A stretch of 64,000 nt of DNA. It comes from Dyadobacter sp. CY356. Its GTDB lineage: Bacteria > Bacteroidota > Bacteroidia > Cytophagales > Spirosomataceae. Below the pieces are notes generated by a model. The model was not told where the DNA came from. It did not search any database and was given only the letters and a program-made list of their open reading frames with translations. Of the stretch, positions 34,346-43,694 are shown one piece after another (positions within the stretch are counted from its first letter, which is position 1; the number at the start of each line of letters is the position of its first letter). Both the position numbers and the translations under genes were made by a program. The stretch is taken from assembly GCF_021440195.1 (NCBI RefSeq), contig NZ_JAJTSZ010000008.1, positions 248,001-312,000 of the forward strand. Direction: 5' to 3'.

Positions 34346-35011
34346 TCAGCTTTTTGCACCAGTAAAAATCTCATGTACCGAGCCATCGGCAACCTCAATG
34401 ATAATTTTCGACCAGTAACTTTGCGCCTTTTCATTTGTTGGAAACCAATTTCTGTTTTGATTAACAAGGACGAGTAAGCCCTCATCATCTCCAACGGCAG
34501 TAAAATTTTCCTGAGCCGGCTGTTTGTGAAATACCGGGATATTGTACTTTTCTGTAATGCTTTTTGTTAGAGCCGGAACGTCATCTGTGACAATTCCAAT
34601 TTCACTGATGGAAATGACGGATGAAGCGTCGAACGGTTTTTCAGACTGGTTGTCAAGATCAAAGCGACAAATTAATTCTAGCAGATTTCCATTGATGTCG
34701 TAGAAATAAATCGATTTGGCATTCCACAGTTTAATATCCGCGATCTGGCTATCCGGCGTTACCGGAAGTACTGAAACCTTTTCCGAAAGCCAGTCGAAAG
34801 CCTCTTCCAACTTGTTGTGGGGTATGTCAAAAGCTATATGATATACTGGTTTCGGAACCGGAGAAAGTATAAATTTCAAATCCGTGGTTCCGATAGAAAA
34901 TGATATTTCTTTTTCTGTTTTTTGAATTACCGGTACGTTAAAAATTGCACTGTAAAAAGCCTCGGTTTTGTCAAGGTTATTGGTCAGTAGTTGTAATTCC
35001 TTTATTTTCAT
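34346..35011 (-). CDS. VOC-superfamily (glyoxalase/dioxygenase fold) protein
   Basis: 221 residues from ATG 35009-35011 (the frame also opens at TTG 35044). Two VOC modules: the first begins M-K-I-K-E-L-Q-L-L-T-N-N-L-D-K-T-E-A-F-Y with Y-H-I-A-F near residue 66 and N-L-L-E-L-I near 114; the second starts I-S-E-I-G-I-V-T-D-D near 140 and is shorter. Members bind a metal and act on small electrophiles, aldehydes or antibiotics; no specific role can be assigned. Confidence 0.78.
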   Translation of the reverse strand: MKIKELQLLTNNLDKTEAFYSAIFNVPVIQKTEKEISFSIGTTDLKFILSPVPKPVYHIAFDIPHNKLEEAFDWLSEKVSVLPVTPDSQIADIKLWNAKSIYFYDINGNLLELICRFDLDNQSEKPFDASSVISISEIGIVTDDVPALTKSITEKYNIPVFHKQPAQENFTAVGDDEGLLVLVNQNRNWFPTNEKAQSYWSKIIIEVADGSVHEIFTGAKS

Positions 35012-35108
35012 GATAATAGTAATGTAAATTGAATTGCTCTTCAAGTCATACTATTAAAAAGAAAATGCATAAAATTATAGTTCCTGATGCAGAAGGTATC
35101 AAAGGATT

Positions 35109-35522
35109 TTACAATCGGTTATGATCGAAAAAACAGGTTTGTAAAGCTTCTGCGATCTTCATGAAGCCATCCACAGTGTTTGGCTTTTTAATGTAGGCAT
35201 TAATACCCGCCTGATATGCTTTCTGAATTAATTCTTTATCCGATGATGTGGAAATCATTACAGCAGGAATATGTTTGATCTGATCATTGGCACGGATTGC
35301 CTCTAAAGCTTCCAGGCCGGTCACTTTGGGCATATTCATATCCAGGATTACAAGTACCTGCGAATCTGCAATGCTTTCTGTTTGAATCAGTTTCAATAAA
35401 TCCATTCCATCAGCAACTTCAATGATCTTGATTTCAAGGTTGAGTTCACGAATTGCATCTGTAATAAAAAGGCGATCGTCCTCGTCATCATCAGCTACGT
35501 AAATAATTTTGGAATGTTTCAT
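35109..35522 (-). CDS. Stand-alone receiver protein (Rcp1/CheY-like), copy 1
   Basis: 137 residues, receiver domain only. Acidic pocket A-D-D-D-E-D-D-R near residues 10-17, phosphoacceptor Asp in V-I-L-D-M-N-M-P-K near 61, Thr/Ser switch in M-I-S-T-S and Lys in I-K-K-P near 111. Without an output domain it must act by protein contact, as Rcp1 does with cyanobacterial phytochromes. A paralogue lies 190 bases upstream on the same strand, and a GAF-type kinase is divergent from that one. A TATCTTTG -7 candidate is on the minus strand at 35587-35594. Confidence 0.88.
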   Translation of the reverse strand: MKHSKIIYVADDDEDDRLFITDAIRELNLEIKIIEVADGMDLLKLIQTESIADSQVLVILDMNMPKVTGLEALEAIRANDQIKHIPAVMISTSSDKELIQKAYQAGINAYIKKPNTVDGFMKIAEALQTCFFDHNRL

Positions 35523-35712
35523 TAATTAAGATCTTTGTTAGTCGTTTATCGAAATTATTCACATAGTGAATGATTATTTCAGTCCCCAAAGATAGAAAAA
35601 ATACTATTTTAACATTTTACTGAAATCCTGATCTTCGTCATTTTATACTTCAAAAAATTGTGGAAGAAAGCTCTTTATTATTATAAAAGTTAAAACAAGT
35701 CAGATTAAAATA

Positions 35713-36108
35713 TTACAAAAACTGATTGGTCAGCTTTTGAATCAGATCCAGAAATGCCTCAAAAGAATCAGGTTTTGTTAAAAAAATGCTAATACCGGCT
35801 TTATAGGCAAGTGTTGCGAGAGAAGGATCCGTTGAGGTAGATAACATGACGGCAGGAATCATTGACAAGTTTGGTATGGCACGCATGGCATCAAATGTTT
35901 CCAATCCGTTCATTTTTGGCATATTCATGTCAAGAATAACAAAGGCAGTCCCGGTTTGCGCGCTCCCCTGCAAAAGTATCAACAGTTCTTCACCATTTTC
36001 TGCTTCAATCAGTTCAATTTCCTGACTTACTTTTCTTATGGCTTCCTTGATCAGTATTCTGTCGTCAACATCGTCATCAGCCAGAAAAATCGTTTTTATA
36101 TTGTGCAT
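35713..36108 (-). CDS. Stand-alone receiver protein (Rcp1/CheY-like), copy 2
   Basis: 131 residues, receiver domain only, clearly a paralogue of the downstream gene: A-D-D-D-V-D-D-R-I-L-I near residues 10-20, phosphoacceptor in V-I-L-D-M-N-M-P-K-M near 58, M-L-S-T-S near 89 and L-T-K-P-D near 109. Expected to receive phosphate from a hybrid-less kinase such as the GAF kinase encoded divergently 270 bases away. Output by protein contact; target unknown. Confidence 0.88.
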   Translation of the reverse strand: MHNIKTIFLADDDVDDRILIKEAIRKVSQEIELIEAENGEELLILLQGSAQTGTAFVILDMNMPKMNGLETFDAMRAIPNLSMIPAVMLSTSTDPSLATLAYKAGISIFLTKPDSFEAFLDLIQKLTNQFL

Positions 36109-36311
36109 AGAAAATTAATGAATACGGATTTTAATTTCATTTGAATGAGATTTGGAAACCAGGAATATCCAAGTTCCGGGGCGGAGGCTTTCGCTGAAAG
36201 TTCAGGCAAATAAGGAGAAAAGTAATTTGTGAAATGGTGGTATCCGGTTAGAATTTAATTAAAATTCATACGTATATCAGTTCATTAGGTCAAAGCATAA
36301 TTTGTCAGTTT

Positions 36312-36344
36312 TTTGAATAAATACAATTTGAATAATTATATTTG
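36312..36344 (+). promoter_or_regulatory. Candidate promoter of the GAF kinase gene (TTTG-N21-TATATTTG)
   Basis: TTTG at 36312-36315 and TATATTTG at 36337-36344 match both halves of the Bacteroidota promoter with 21-bp spacing, 34 bases upstream of the ATG. The rest of the 36109-36378 gap shows nothing else recognisable. Confidence 0.62.
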
Positions 36345-36378
36345 ATAAAGAACGTTTTGAAAACTTTGCTCAGGAAAG

Positions 36379-37620
36379 ATGAATTTTGACAGTTATTTGT
36401 CCCGGGATATTGAAAATGTACGGCAGATTCCAATAGTATCGACGATGTTGGAAGTGGTTTGCCGTACGACCGGAATGGGTTTCGCTGCCATCGCACGCGT
36501 TACAGAGGATAGATGGATCGTATGTTCCGTTAGGGATGAGATTTCATTTGGATTGGATATCGGTGGTGAGTTGCCCATAGAGACAACAATTTGTAATGAA
36601 ATCCGTGATGCACGGAAAGCTGTTATAATCGACAATGTAAGCCAGGACCCAATTTATTGTCATCACCATACACCAAAAATCTACGGTTTTCAAAGTTATA
36701 TTTCCGTTCCGATCTTTCTGAAAAACGGTGAATTTTTCGGAACGCTTTGCGCAATAGATCCAAAACCAGCAGTGCTCAATAACGCTCAGACTATTGGTAT
36801 GTTCAAGTTATTTACTGATTTGATTTCCTACCATCTGAATAGTATTGATATTTTGGATAAGAATAATGCATCTGTTTTGGAAATTAACAGAAGGCTGACT
36901 GAATCGAATGATGAAAACCGGCAGTATCAGCATATTTCAAGCCATAACTTGCAGGAGCCGCTTCGTAAAATAAGGATGTTCAGCAGTTTGTTGACCGAAG
37001 CAGCGGAGATTCAGGATATGGAGAAGGTGAAAAATCTTGCTTTGAAGATTAATGTCAGTGCGCAAAAGTTTTCAATGATGATTAAGGATTTGTCCGATTT
37101 CTCCGGACTGAATGATACTTCATTCCAATCCGTTGATCTAAACAGAATTATCAGCGACGTTTGCGCGCAGCTAAATTCTGAACCAGATGCAAAAAAAGTT
37201 GAAACTAATGTTTCAGAAATTCCGGTTATTGAGGCAGTTCCTTTTCAGATGGAGCAGCTTTTTTATCATCTGATTCACAACAGTATCAAGTTTGCGAAAA
37301 AAGATTCTGCTCCTGTCATTGATATCAGGGCCCGTTTGATTCCGCTTGATGAGGTAATTAGATTAATACCAACGGCGCGTGGTTTTGAGTATATCGAGAT
37401 TTTAATGCAGGATAATGGTATCGGAATAGAGCAATCCCAGCTTGAAAATATATTTGATATGTTTTCACAACTTCCGTCTGATTTAAAATTAAAGGGTCGG
37501 GGAGTCGGTTTGTCTTATTGCAGGAAAATAATACGCAACCATCAGGGTATCATTACTGCACAATCTGAATCAGGAAAGGGAACACGTATACAAATTATTT
37601 TACCTGTTTCAAGATATTAA
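36379..37620 (+). CDS. GAF-domain sensor histidine kinase
   Basis: 413 residues, no membrane helix, so soluble. GAF domain about 20-165 (C-R-T-T-G-M-G-F-A-A-I-A-R near 29, Y-I-S-V-P-I-F-L-K-N-G near 111), HisKA-type dimerisation helix with Q-H-I-S-S-H-N-L-Q-E-P-L near 190, and ATPase domain with H-N-S-I-K-F-A near 307, D-N-G-I-G-I near 348 and G-R-G-V-G-L-S-Y near 375. The H-N-L-Q-E-P-L box is the phytochrome-like subclass. There is no PHY domain and no obvious bilin-binding Cys, so light sensing is not implied. Likely partners are the two receiver proteins encoded divergently. Confidence 0.9.
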   Translation: MNFDSYLSRDIENVRQIPIVSTMLEVVCRTTGMGFAAIARVTEDRWIVCSVRDEISFGLDIGGELPIETTICNEIRDARKAVIIDNVSQDPIYCHHHTPKIYGFQSYISVPIFLKNGEFFGTLCAIDPKPAVLNNAQTIGMFKLFTDLISYHLNSIDILDKNNASVLEINRRLTESNDENRQYQHISSHNLQEPLRKIRMFSSLLTEAAEIQDMEKVKNLALKINVSAQKFSMMIKDLSDFSGLNDTSFQSVDLNRIISDVCAQLNSEPDAKKVETNVSEIPVIEAVPFQMEQLFYHLIHNSIKFAKKDSAPVIDIRARLIPLDEVIRLIPTARGFEYIEILMQDNGIGIEQSQLENIFDMFSQLPSDLKLKGRGVGLSYCRKIIRNHQGIITAQSESGKGTRIQIILPVSRY

Positions 37621-37651
37621 GTTAATCAACCGGACGATAAACTTTCATAAA

Positions 37652-39910
37652 TCAAAAAAATACGGTCCAGCTAAGTCTGGCGAAAAATGGAGTTCCGGGC
37701 GTAAAGTGAATTTCTTCAACAGGTGTCGTTTCATTTTTCAATCTGCTTTCGGTTGCAAATTGCGTTTCCTTCCATTTTGTGTTCAGAATATTCTGGATCG
37801 ACAGTCCAAGATTGTATTTGTTTTTGGTATAATTCAACTGCAAATCACTTACAAAATATCCCTTCGCAACGATGGAATTATCCTCATTGGCTGGCCTGTT
37901 GGCCATGTAACGATATCTTAAAGAACCATTAATTCCGTTTTTCATTTGTAACGATAATCCTCCTGTGGAAGAAAAAAGAGGAGCGAGCGGCAAATAATTC
38001 ATTCCTGCTGATTCACCAATCGCGCGCGGTTTTGCAGAGCTGACATCTAAATCGGCATAAAGAATATTGGTTAGCTGATATCTTACCGATACATCAATTC
38101 CCTGTCTTTTCGATTTTCCACTTGGCTCGATAACACCAGCGTCGCCGACATAAACAAATTCTTGTTGCAGCCATAGATACCAGGCTGCGGCGTTGATCAG
38201 CATTTTCGGAAACGGCTTGAAAATCATACCCAGATCTGAGCCGTATGCAGCGGGTAAAATCTGCTTTCCTCCTTGCGGAACGACAACGCGTGTATCATTT
38301 GAATGAAATCCTTTTCCGGTATTGAGATATAGTTGTAAACGCGGATTGAAGGTATAATAAAAGTTTAACTTGGGAGAAACAATGGCGTCACTGGCATGTT
38401 TTGTGTTGACGGGCTGTGCAAGTAAATCCTTATACTGATTGCGAAAATAATCAATTCTCACGCCAGCATTAATTGTGAATTGATCAGTGACCTGAACCAA
38501 TTCGTCTGCATAAAGCCCTGCGTTCAACTCATTTACATCACCTAGCTGATATCTTTCAAGTGTTATGGATCTGTCCTTTGTATGTGACAGTTCCGTTTTA
38601 TTAGTCAGATCATGCCGGAACTGGGCGCCCAAAGTAGTCGTCCACCGCATTTTTCCCAGATAAGTTTCTTTTGAAATGCTGCCATTATAGCCATAGAGGT
38701 TTCTTTTTTCCTTTTGACGAATCTGATCACCATTGATAGAATCCTGCAAGAAAAATGTAAAATTGGAATACAGTTCGAAATTATAATTGCTGTAAAAAAC
38801 CTGATTTTTGATGACAAAATTATTGGACGTAACCGTAACAAACTGAGCATTAAAATTGGTTCGGCTTGTTTCTCCGCCTTCCGAGGGATCAATAGAGCCA
38901 AAAAAACTAATTTCACCTGATTCGTAAGCGCGGTCAGGAATTTGTCCGGAATGATTCCATTTGCTGTAAAAAGTTGATCCTGTTAAAGTCAGATTTGTAT
39001 TTTTCGTAATATGTCCATGATATTTTCCGACGAGATTCAGACGGTTGAAATGCTGTGGATTATCAAAGTAGGAGTTTGAAAAAGAATATTCAGAAGCGAT
39101 ATAGGCAGACTGGTTCTTATCTTTTCCCCTTTGACCCAATAGGTCGATACCAGCAACTGCACGGTATGAATCATATTGACCAGCTTCAAGTTTAACAAAG
39201 GAATGATCCAGAGCATCTTTTGTCCTGAAATCGACCCAACCTGCCGTTGTGAAATTTCCCTTCTCCGCATTGTATGGCCCTTTTTTAAAATCGACTCCTT
39301 TTACCAGTTCGGGTATAACAAAATGCAGATCCGCATAACCTTGTCCATGCGCGTGAGAAACCATATTGACCGGCATTCCATCAACGGTCAGACGAATATC
39401 AGTGCCATGATCCAGGTCAAAACCACGCAGAAAAATTTGTTCAGCTTTTCCACCACCTGCATGTTGTCCAATAAAAAGTCCCGGCACCATTCTTAAAATT
39501 TCCTGTGAATTATTTATCGGCCTGAGCTTGATATCCATGTTGCTGATCAACTGCTGATCATGGGCACGGGCAGAGGAGATTACGACTTCACTTAATTCAA
39601 TATTGCTGTTTGAAAGTGAAGTTGTGACAAATGAAGTCTGGTTGTCAACGACCGTTACCTCAATGATCTGCGATGTAAAACTAACATGGGAAAGTTCTAT
39701 TTTATATTTAGATGCAACCAGATCTTCAAACCTGTATTGCCCTAACGCATTGGTTACTGTCGCTTTCCCCTGGTTGCTCAGCTGGACATTTACTCCCTTT
39801 AATGGTGTGTTGCCTGCTTTGTCGTAAACTGTACCTGAAATGTTTCCCAGATGCGCGAATGCGGTAAGGCATGCCAGTAAAAAGAGTAAGGAAAGTAGAT
39901 ATTTTTTCAT
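37652..39910 (-). CDS. TonB-dependent outer-membrane receptor with carboxypeptidase-regulatory-like domain
   Basis: 752 residues from ATG 39908-39910, which starts a clean signal peptide (L-L-S-L-L-F-L-L-A-C-L-T-A-F-A-H). Then a CarboxypepD_reg-like domain (I-S-G-T-V-Y-D-K near residue 22), plug domain near 105-220 with V-P-G-L-F-I-G-Q-H and the His-rich V-S-H-A-H-G-Q-G-Y, and a 22-strand beta barrel ending in W-T-V-F-F. Takes up a large or scarce ligand with TonB energy. It is the last gene of a unit with a TPR lipoprotein and two DUF4331 proteins, so its substrate is probably tied to them; the His-rich plug hints at a metal but this is inference. Confidence 0.88.
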   Translation of the reverse strand: MKKYLLSLLFLLACLTAFAHLGNISGTVYDKAGNTPLKGVNVQLSNQGKATVTNALGQYRFEDLVASKYKIELSHVSFTSQIIEVTVVDNQTSFVTTSLSNSNIELSEVVISSARAHDQQLISNMDIKLRPINNSQEILRMVPGLFIGQHAGGGKAEQIFLRGFDLDHGTDIRLTVDGMPVNMVSHAHGQGYADLHFVIPELVKGVDFKKGPYNAEKGNFTTAGWVDFRTKDALDHSFVKLEAGQYDSYRAVAGIDLLGQRGKDKNQSAYIASEYSFSNSYFDNPQHFNRLNLVGKYHGHITKNTNLTLTGSTFYSKWNHSGQIPDRAYESGEISFFGSIDPSEGGETSRTNFNAQFVTVTSNNFVIKNQVFYSNYNFELYSNFTFFLQDSINGDQIRQKEKRNLYGYNGSISKETYLGKMRWTTTLGAQFRHDLTNKTELSHTKDRSITLERYQLGDVNELNAGLYADELVQVTDQFTINAGVRIDYFRNQYKDLLAQPVNTKHASDAIVSPKLNFYYTFNPRLQLYLNTGKGFHSNDTRVVVPQGGKQILPAAYGSDLGMIFKPFPKMLINAAAWYLWLQQEFVYVGDAGVIEPSGKSKRQGIDVSVRYQLTNILYADLDVSSAKPRAIGESAGMNYLPLAPLFSSTGGLSLQMKNGINGSLRYRYMANRPANEDNSIVAKGYFVSDLQLNYTKNKYNLGLSIQNILNTKWKETQFATESRLKNETTPVEEIHFTPGTPFFARLSWTVFF

Positions 39911-39964
39911 AAATTTTGAGTCAGCGCATTTCCTGGTGAGCGGCAAAGATTCTTTAATACAGCC

Positions 39965-41254
39965 TTAGAAAACAAATTTTGGATTGACTTTCTTTGCCTG
40001 AGCAATCAATTTGTTCCCTGATTCCTTATTGCCCATCGCCAATTCTATGTTGCTTGCGATCTGCAGTATTTCAGGATCTTTGCTACCAGTACTCAATGCA
40101 ATATCAATGTGTTGCTTCGCTTTATTTGTATTTTTATCGAGGAAATAAACCTGGGCCAGGGCATGGTTAACATCAATATTCTGAGGTCGTCTTGAATATT
40201 CTTTTAATCCATAAACCAGAGCGGAATCAAGCTGGGCAGTTTTTGTATATAATTTACAAAGTTCAAGATCAACGGCGTGGCCTGAACGGGCATCTTCATC
40301 CAGCATTTTCACAACATCAGCATACTTTTGCTTTGCTTTATCAGCATTTCCCTGAAGAGCATAGATATCAGCCATTTCCTCATGGAAGGAAAATTCAGGC
40401 ATTATTTTAGCAGCTTTTTCAAGTTCTGTCAGTGCTTTATCATATTCTTTTCTTGCTTTAAAAATCTGGGCTTGTCCGCGTAATGCAAATGCATAACTAG
40501 GGCGCATAGCCAGAATTTGCTGGTACTGAATTTCGGCTTCTTTCAGTTGGCCGGTTGTTTCATATAAATGTCCGAGCGTATTTTTACTCCAGCATTGTGG
40601 CTCAGATCCGGGTAAGCCTGCTTGAACAGCCAGTTTCATCGCAGCGATAGAGCCAGGATAATTGCCATAAATTTCACGCAGGTAAGAAGCACGGGAGTAT
40701 GATTCCAGAGAAGGTTTGAGCTCCTGCATTTTATCAGACATGGTCACAGCTTCTTTATAATTTCCAAGTTCCACATTCGCATCAACCAAAACTCCATATA
40801 CATATGCATTGCTGGGATTAATCTGACGTGCTTTTTCAGCAAGATCTCTTGCTTCGGAAAATTGATGCTGCGACATTTTAACGGAAGATTTGAAGGTAAG
40901 CGCTTCAAAGTTTTTGGGATCCATGGAAAGCACACCATCCAATATTTTTAAGACAGCCGGATAATAGTATGGGTGTTCACCGGTAATCCTGGCTTCTGAA
41001 AGATATATAACCACAACCTGTAAACGTGATTTAATATCACCTGGGTTTTCCTTTATTTTCTTTTTAAGTTCATCTACTTTTTCTTTCGTTTTAGGCCATT
41101 CCGCAGCGTTGGATAATTCTCCATGACGTTCGAACAATGGCGGAATTTCCATGCTCACCTGATTATTTTCAGTGCTTTCAGTTTTCTTTTTTTCTGTGCA
41201 GCTAAACTGAGCCAATAGCAGTACGGGCAGAATTAATGCAAATAGAGATTTCAT
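39965..41254 (-). CDS. TPR-repeat lipoprotein
   Basis: 429 residues. Lipoprotein signal L-L-L-A-Q-F-S-C with Cys near 19, then a charged linker (T-E-K-K-K-T-E) and tandem tetratricopeptide repeats from about 60 to the end (repeat-type segments P-S-N-A-Y-V-Y-G-V-L, P-S-Y-A-F-A-L-R-G-Q, P-Q-N-I-D-V-N-H-A-L). TPRs bind other proteins; a role as a periplasmic or outer-membrane scaffold is likely. Lies between the DUF4331 pair and the TonB receptor gene on the same strand (54 bases before the latter). Confidence 0.85.
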   Translation of the reverse strand: MKSLFALILPVLLLAQFSCTEKKKTESTENNQVSMEIPPLFERHGELSNAAEWPKTKEKVDELKKKIKENPGDIKSRLQVVVIYLSEARITGEHPYYYPAVLKILDGVLSMDPKNFEALTFKSSVKMSQHQFSEARDLAEKARQINPSNAYVYGVLVDANVELGNYKEAVTMSDKMQELKPSLESYSRASYLREIYGNYPGSIAAMKLAVQAGLPGSEPQCWSKNTLGHLYETTGQLKEAEIQYQQILAMRPSYAFALRGQAQIFKARKEYDKALTELEKAAKIMPEFSFHEEMADIYALQGNADKAKQKYADVVKMLDEDARSGHAVDLELCKLYTKTAQLDSALVYGLKEYSRRPQNIDVNHALAQVYFLDKNTNKAKQHIDIALSTGSKDPEILQIASNIELAMGNKESGNKLIAQAKKVNPKFVF

Positions 41255-41302
41255 GATCTTTAAATTTTGTGTTTGGTGAAGGATTTTTAAAGGTTTTTGT
41301 AA

Positions 41303-41354
41303 GAAGGCCGGGAATTACAGGATTATTTTTTTATTCCAATTCCCGGCCTTTCTA
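41303..41354. terminator. Hairpin between the T9SS DUF4331 gene and the TPR gene
   Basis: AGGCCGGGAATT (41305-41316) pairs with AATTCCCGGCCT (41338-41349) across a 21-base AT-rich loop. On the minus strand it could reduce read-through from the DUF4331 genes into the TPR and receptor genes. The downstream T-run is weak. Confidence 0.7.
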
Positions 41355-41369
41355 ACGTATTACAGTTTT

Positions 41370-43667
41370 CTACCTGCGTAAAATTTTGATCGTGTATTTA
41401 TCATCTGGTGTCGAAACACGCAAGAAATAAACACCTGGCTGGTTACCAAGTTTTACAGCACGGCGTTCTGTTAAATTGGCACTGCCAATAACCTGCTGAC
41501 CAACAATCACACCTGAATTATTGGCAAGATCCAGTTGAACTCTTTTACCAAGCGCACCTTTCACTTCAATAATTACTTCTTCGTTGGTAGTAGGATTGCC
41601 CATAATTACTGCGGATAATGGAACAACCTTTTCACCGTTTTCAGGAACACCCATACGTGCCGCTTTACACGGTGCACGGAATTCGAATTCAAGGGATACT
41701 TCCGATGCCGGTTCGTTTACGTAACGAGCCTTTGCGTAGAGTTGGCTTCTGCTGTTTGCATCTTTGAAAAGTTCAGATTCGATCATTCTGTCTACAGAAG
41801 TTCCCCATCCGCCATTCACAACACCAGCAGCAGAATACTCAACAGTTTTTGTTTTGTCTCCACCTGTACGACCGAAAGTAAAAGCTCCTGTTGTACAGTT
41901 CAGATTAGAAATCGTTACTGCCAGCGCTTCCGGCATTTCAGCATCCTGTCCTTCGTAGCTGTTGCCACGGAAACCTGGCCATGGATTTTGCAGATAAGGG
42001 AAAGTTTTTTTCAACGTAGTGTCATTTTTGGTAACACCGGCATTGAAACCCAATACACCTGCAAGGTTTGGAGTTACAGGACTTGCAGTTACATTTGGTA
42101 CATAATCATCATACCAAAGTCCGATTGCCGCCAGAACAACACCGCCCACTGCCTGTAATTCAATGGTTGTAACATCATCTTCCAAACGACGACCATTTGG
42201 GAATCCATCCATGTTTGGAATAAATTGAAGATCAGTCGTCTTGTTATAAGTCGCATCTGTCAACCCAAGTGCAGCAGCCTGAACAAGTCCCAATGAACTG
42301 AATTTAGGATCGTCGCGTGGTGTTGCGGGAACAGCCATATTCAGACGAAGCCAGTCACCCAAAGTAGGCAGGAAGTTGTTAATAAACGGTTTTCCGGGAG
42401 CCAGCGGATTTCCGTTTTTACCGGTTGCCAATTGATACGGAGGCAAATTAGGAACTCCTGTATAGAAAATCGGCAGGATATCCACAGCACGCGGACTTGT
42501 GGCATCCGGAAGTAATACACTTCCAAAAGCAGCTTCTGACAACGCAGTACCGTCCAGTGCAGCAGTTCCTTTTAAACCAAACAAACCAGCCTTTCCGTTA
42601 CGGAAGTCAAATGCACCAAGAGATTTGGTCTGGATACGCAAAGGAGCAAGGCCCGGTACAGCAGTACCAAAGGCAGAGTCATCCATGTACAGGGCCAATT
42701 CAGGGTTGGTGAAATATTTGGCAAACTGCAAATCGTTGTCTGGCGTAGTTGCGTTCCATCTGTCTTTCATGCCAACAGGAATGACTGCTTCGTTAGTCAG
42801 CGGCATACCAAGGCGGGATACCTGCACCCAACTGCCATCATAACCTACGTCACTTCCACCATAAAGTGTTGTGATTTTTTTACGGCTTGATGACGCGTAA
42901 ACACCGATCACATAATCAGGATCAAGAATATTGGAAGCCATAGCGACAGCCTTATGGCTTTTTTGAAGCGTTGCGACCGGAACTTCAATCACAATGGAGT
43001 GACAATTAAATTTCGCCACTGCATCTCTGCCACTTCCTGCACGAATATTTCCAAGGTCAAAAATTCCACCCAGGTCCACAAAAAACGGATCATCCACAGG
43101 TCCACAGAATATTTTTTCTCCTGTGCTTGCCGTCATGATGGATTTTTTGACCAAAGCATCATAACCCATTCCAAGTCCAACCGTTTTGTTATCAATCGAG
43201 CGTGGGCCGATATGTGGAGGTGGAACTGTGCCTTCTGAAATAATTGTTTCAAAAGATTTACCGCCATCTGTACTGCGTTCGCAGATATACGTAGTTTTCA
43301 GGTTTTCTTTTCCAAGACGGATCAGGAAGAAAGTTGTAGGATCTTCATTCTTTTTTGAAAACGTGAAGCGGTATACGATATCCGCACCAGGTGTCGAAGC
43401 GTTGTTGTCAACATGCACTTCGTAGCGGATATTTTCCCCGAATGAATACCAGTTGGGGCCGCCTGCGGGATGTTCAAACGGAATATAGTTGGCTACGAGC
43501 ACTATGTTTTCTTTGTCAACCGGGCTTTTGAAAGCATACACGTCCGTGTTATCAGCCAGCGGATCGTTTGATATTAACGGTGCTTCACGATGTGAGGAAG
43601 CTTCCGATTGGTAGGGCAGGAGACACAAGGCCGCCATAAACCCGATCAGATATAAAATATTTTTCAT
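41370..43667 (-). CDS. DUF4331 protein with T9SS type A sorting domain
   Basis: 765 residues. Signal peptide, then S-S-H-R-E-A-P-L-I-S-N-D-P-L-A-D-N-T-D-V-Y near residues 24-44, the DUF4331 hallmark. The C-terminal 80 residues form a beta-sandwich sorting tail (N-P-T-T-N-E-E-V-I-I-E-V, then P-G-V-Y-F-L-R-V and the basic end I-K-I-L-R-R), the type A signal for secretion and surface attachment by T9SS. Function of DUF4331 is unknown. About residues 20-560 are a close duplicate of the gene upstream, which lacks the last 190 residues. Confidence 0.88.
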   Translation of the reverse strand: MKNILYLIGFMAALCLLPYQSEASSHREAPLISNDPLADNTDVYAFKSPVDKENIVLVANYIPFEHPAGGPNWYSFGENIRYEVHVDNNASTPGADIVYRFTFSKKNEDPTTFFLIRLGKENLKTTYICERSTDGGKSFETIISEGTVPPPHIGPRSIDNKTVGLGMGYDALVKKSIMTASTGEKIFCGPVDDPFFVDLGGIFDLGNIRAGSGRDAVAKFNCHSIVIEVPVATLQKSHKAVAMASNILDPDYVIGVYASSSRKKITTLYGGSDVGYDGSWVQVSRLGMPLTNEAVIPVGMKDRWNATTPDNDLQFAKYFTNPELALYMDDSAFGTAVPGLAPLRIQTKSLGAFDFRNGKAGLFGLKGTAALDGTALSEAAFGSVLLPDATSPRAVDILPIFYTGVPNLPPYQLATGKNGNPLAPGKPFINNFLPTLGDWLRLNMAVPATPRDDPKFSSLGLVQAAALGLTDATYNKTTDLQFIPNMDGFPNGRRLEDDVTTIELQAVGGVVLAAIGLWYDDYVPNVTASPVTPNLAGVLGFNAGVTKNDTTLKKTFPYLQNPWPGFRGNSYEGQDAEMPEALAVTISNLNCTTGAFTFGRTGGDKTKTVEYSAAGVVNGGWGTSVDRMIESELFKDANSRSQLYAKARYVNEPASEVSLEFEFRAPCKAARMGVPENGEKVVPLSAVIMGNPTTNEEVIIEVKGALGKRVQLDLANNSGVIVGQQVIGSANLTERRAVKLGNQPGVYFLRVSTPDDKYTIKILRR

Positions 43668-43694
43668 TTGAATCTTTTTTAGATTGTTGATGGA

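Noticed and set aside
36379..37620. Bacteriophytochrome
   Set aside because: Only GAF, HisKA and ATPase domains are present; no PHY domain and no evident bilin-binding Cys.
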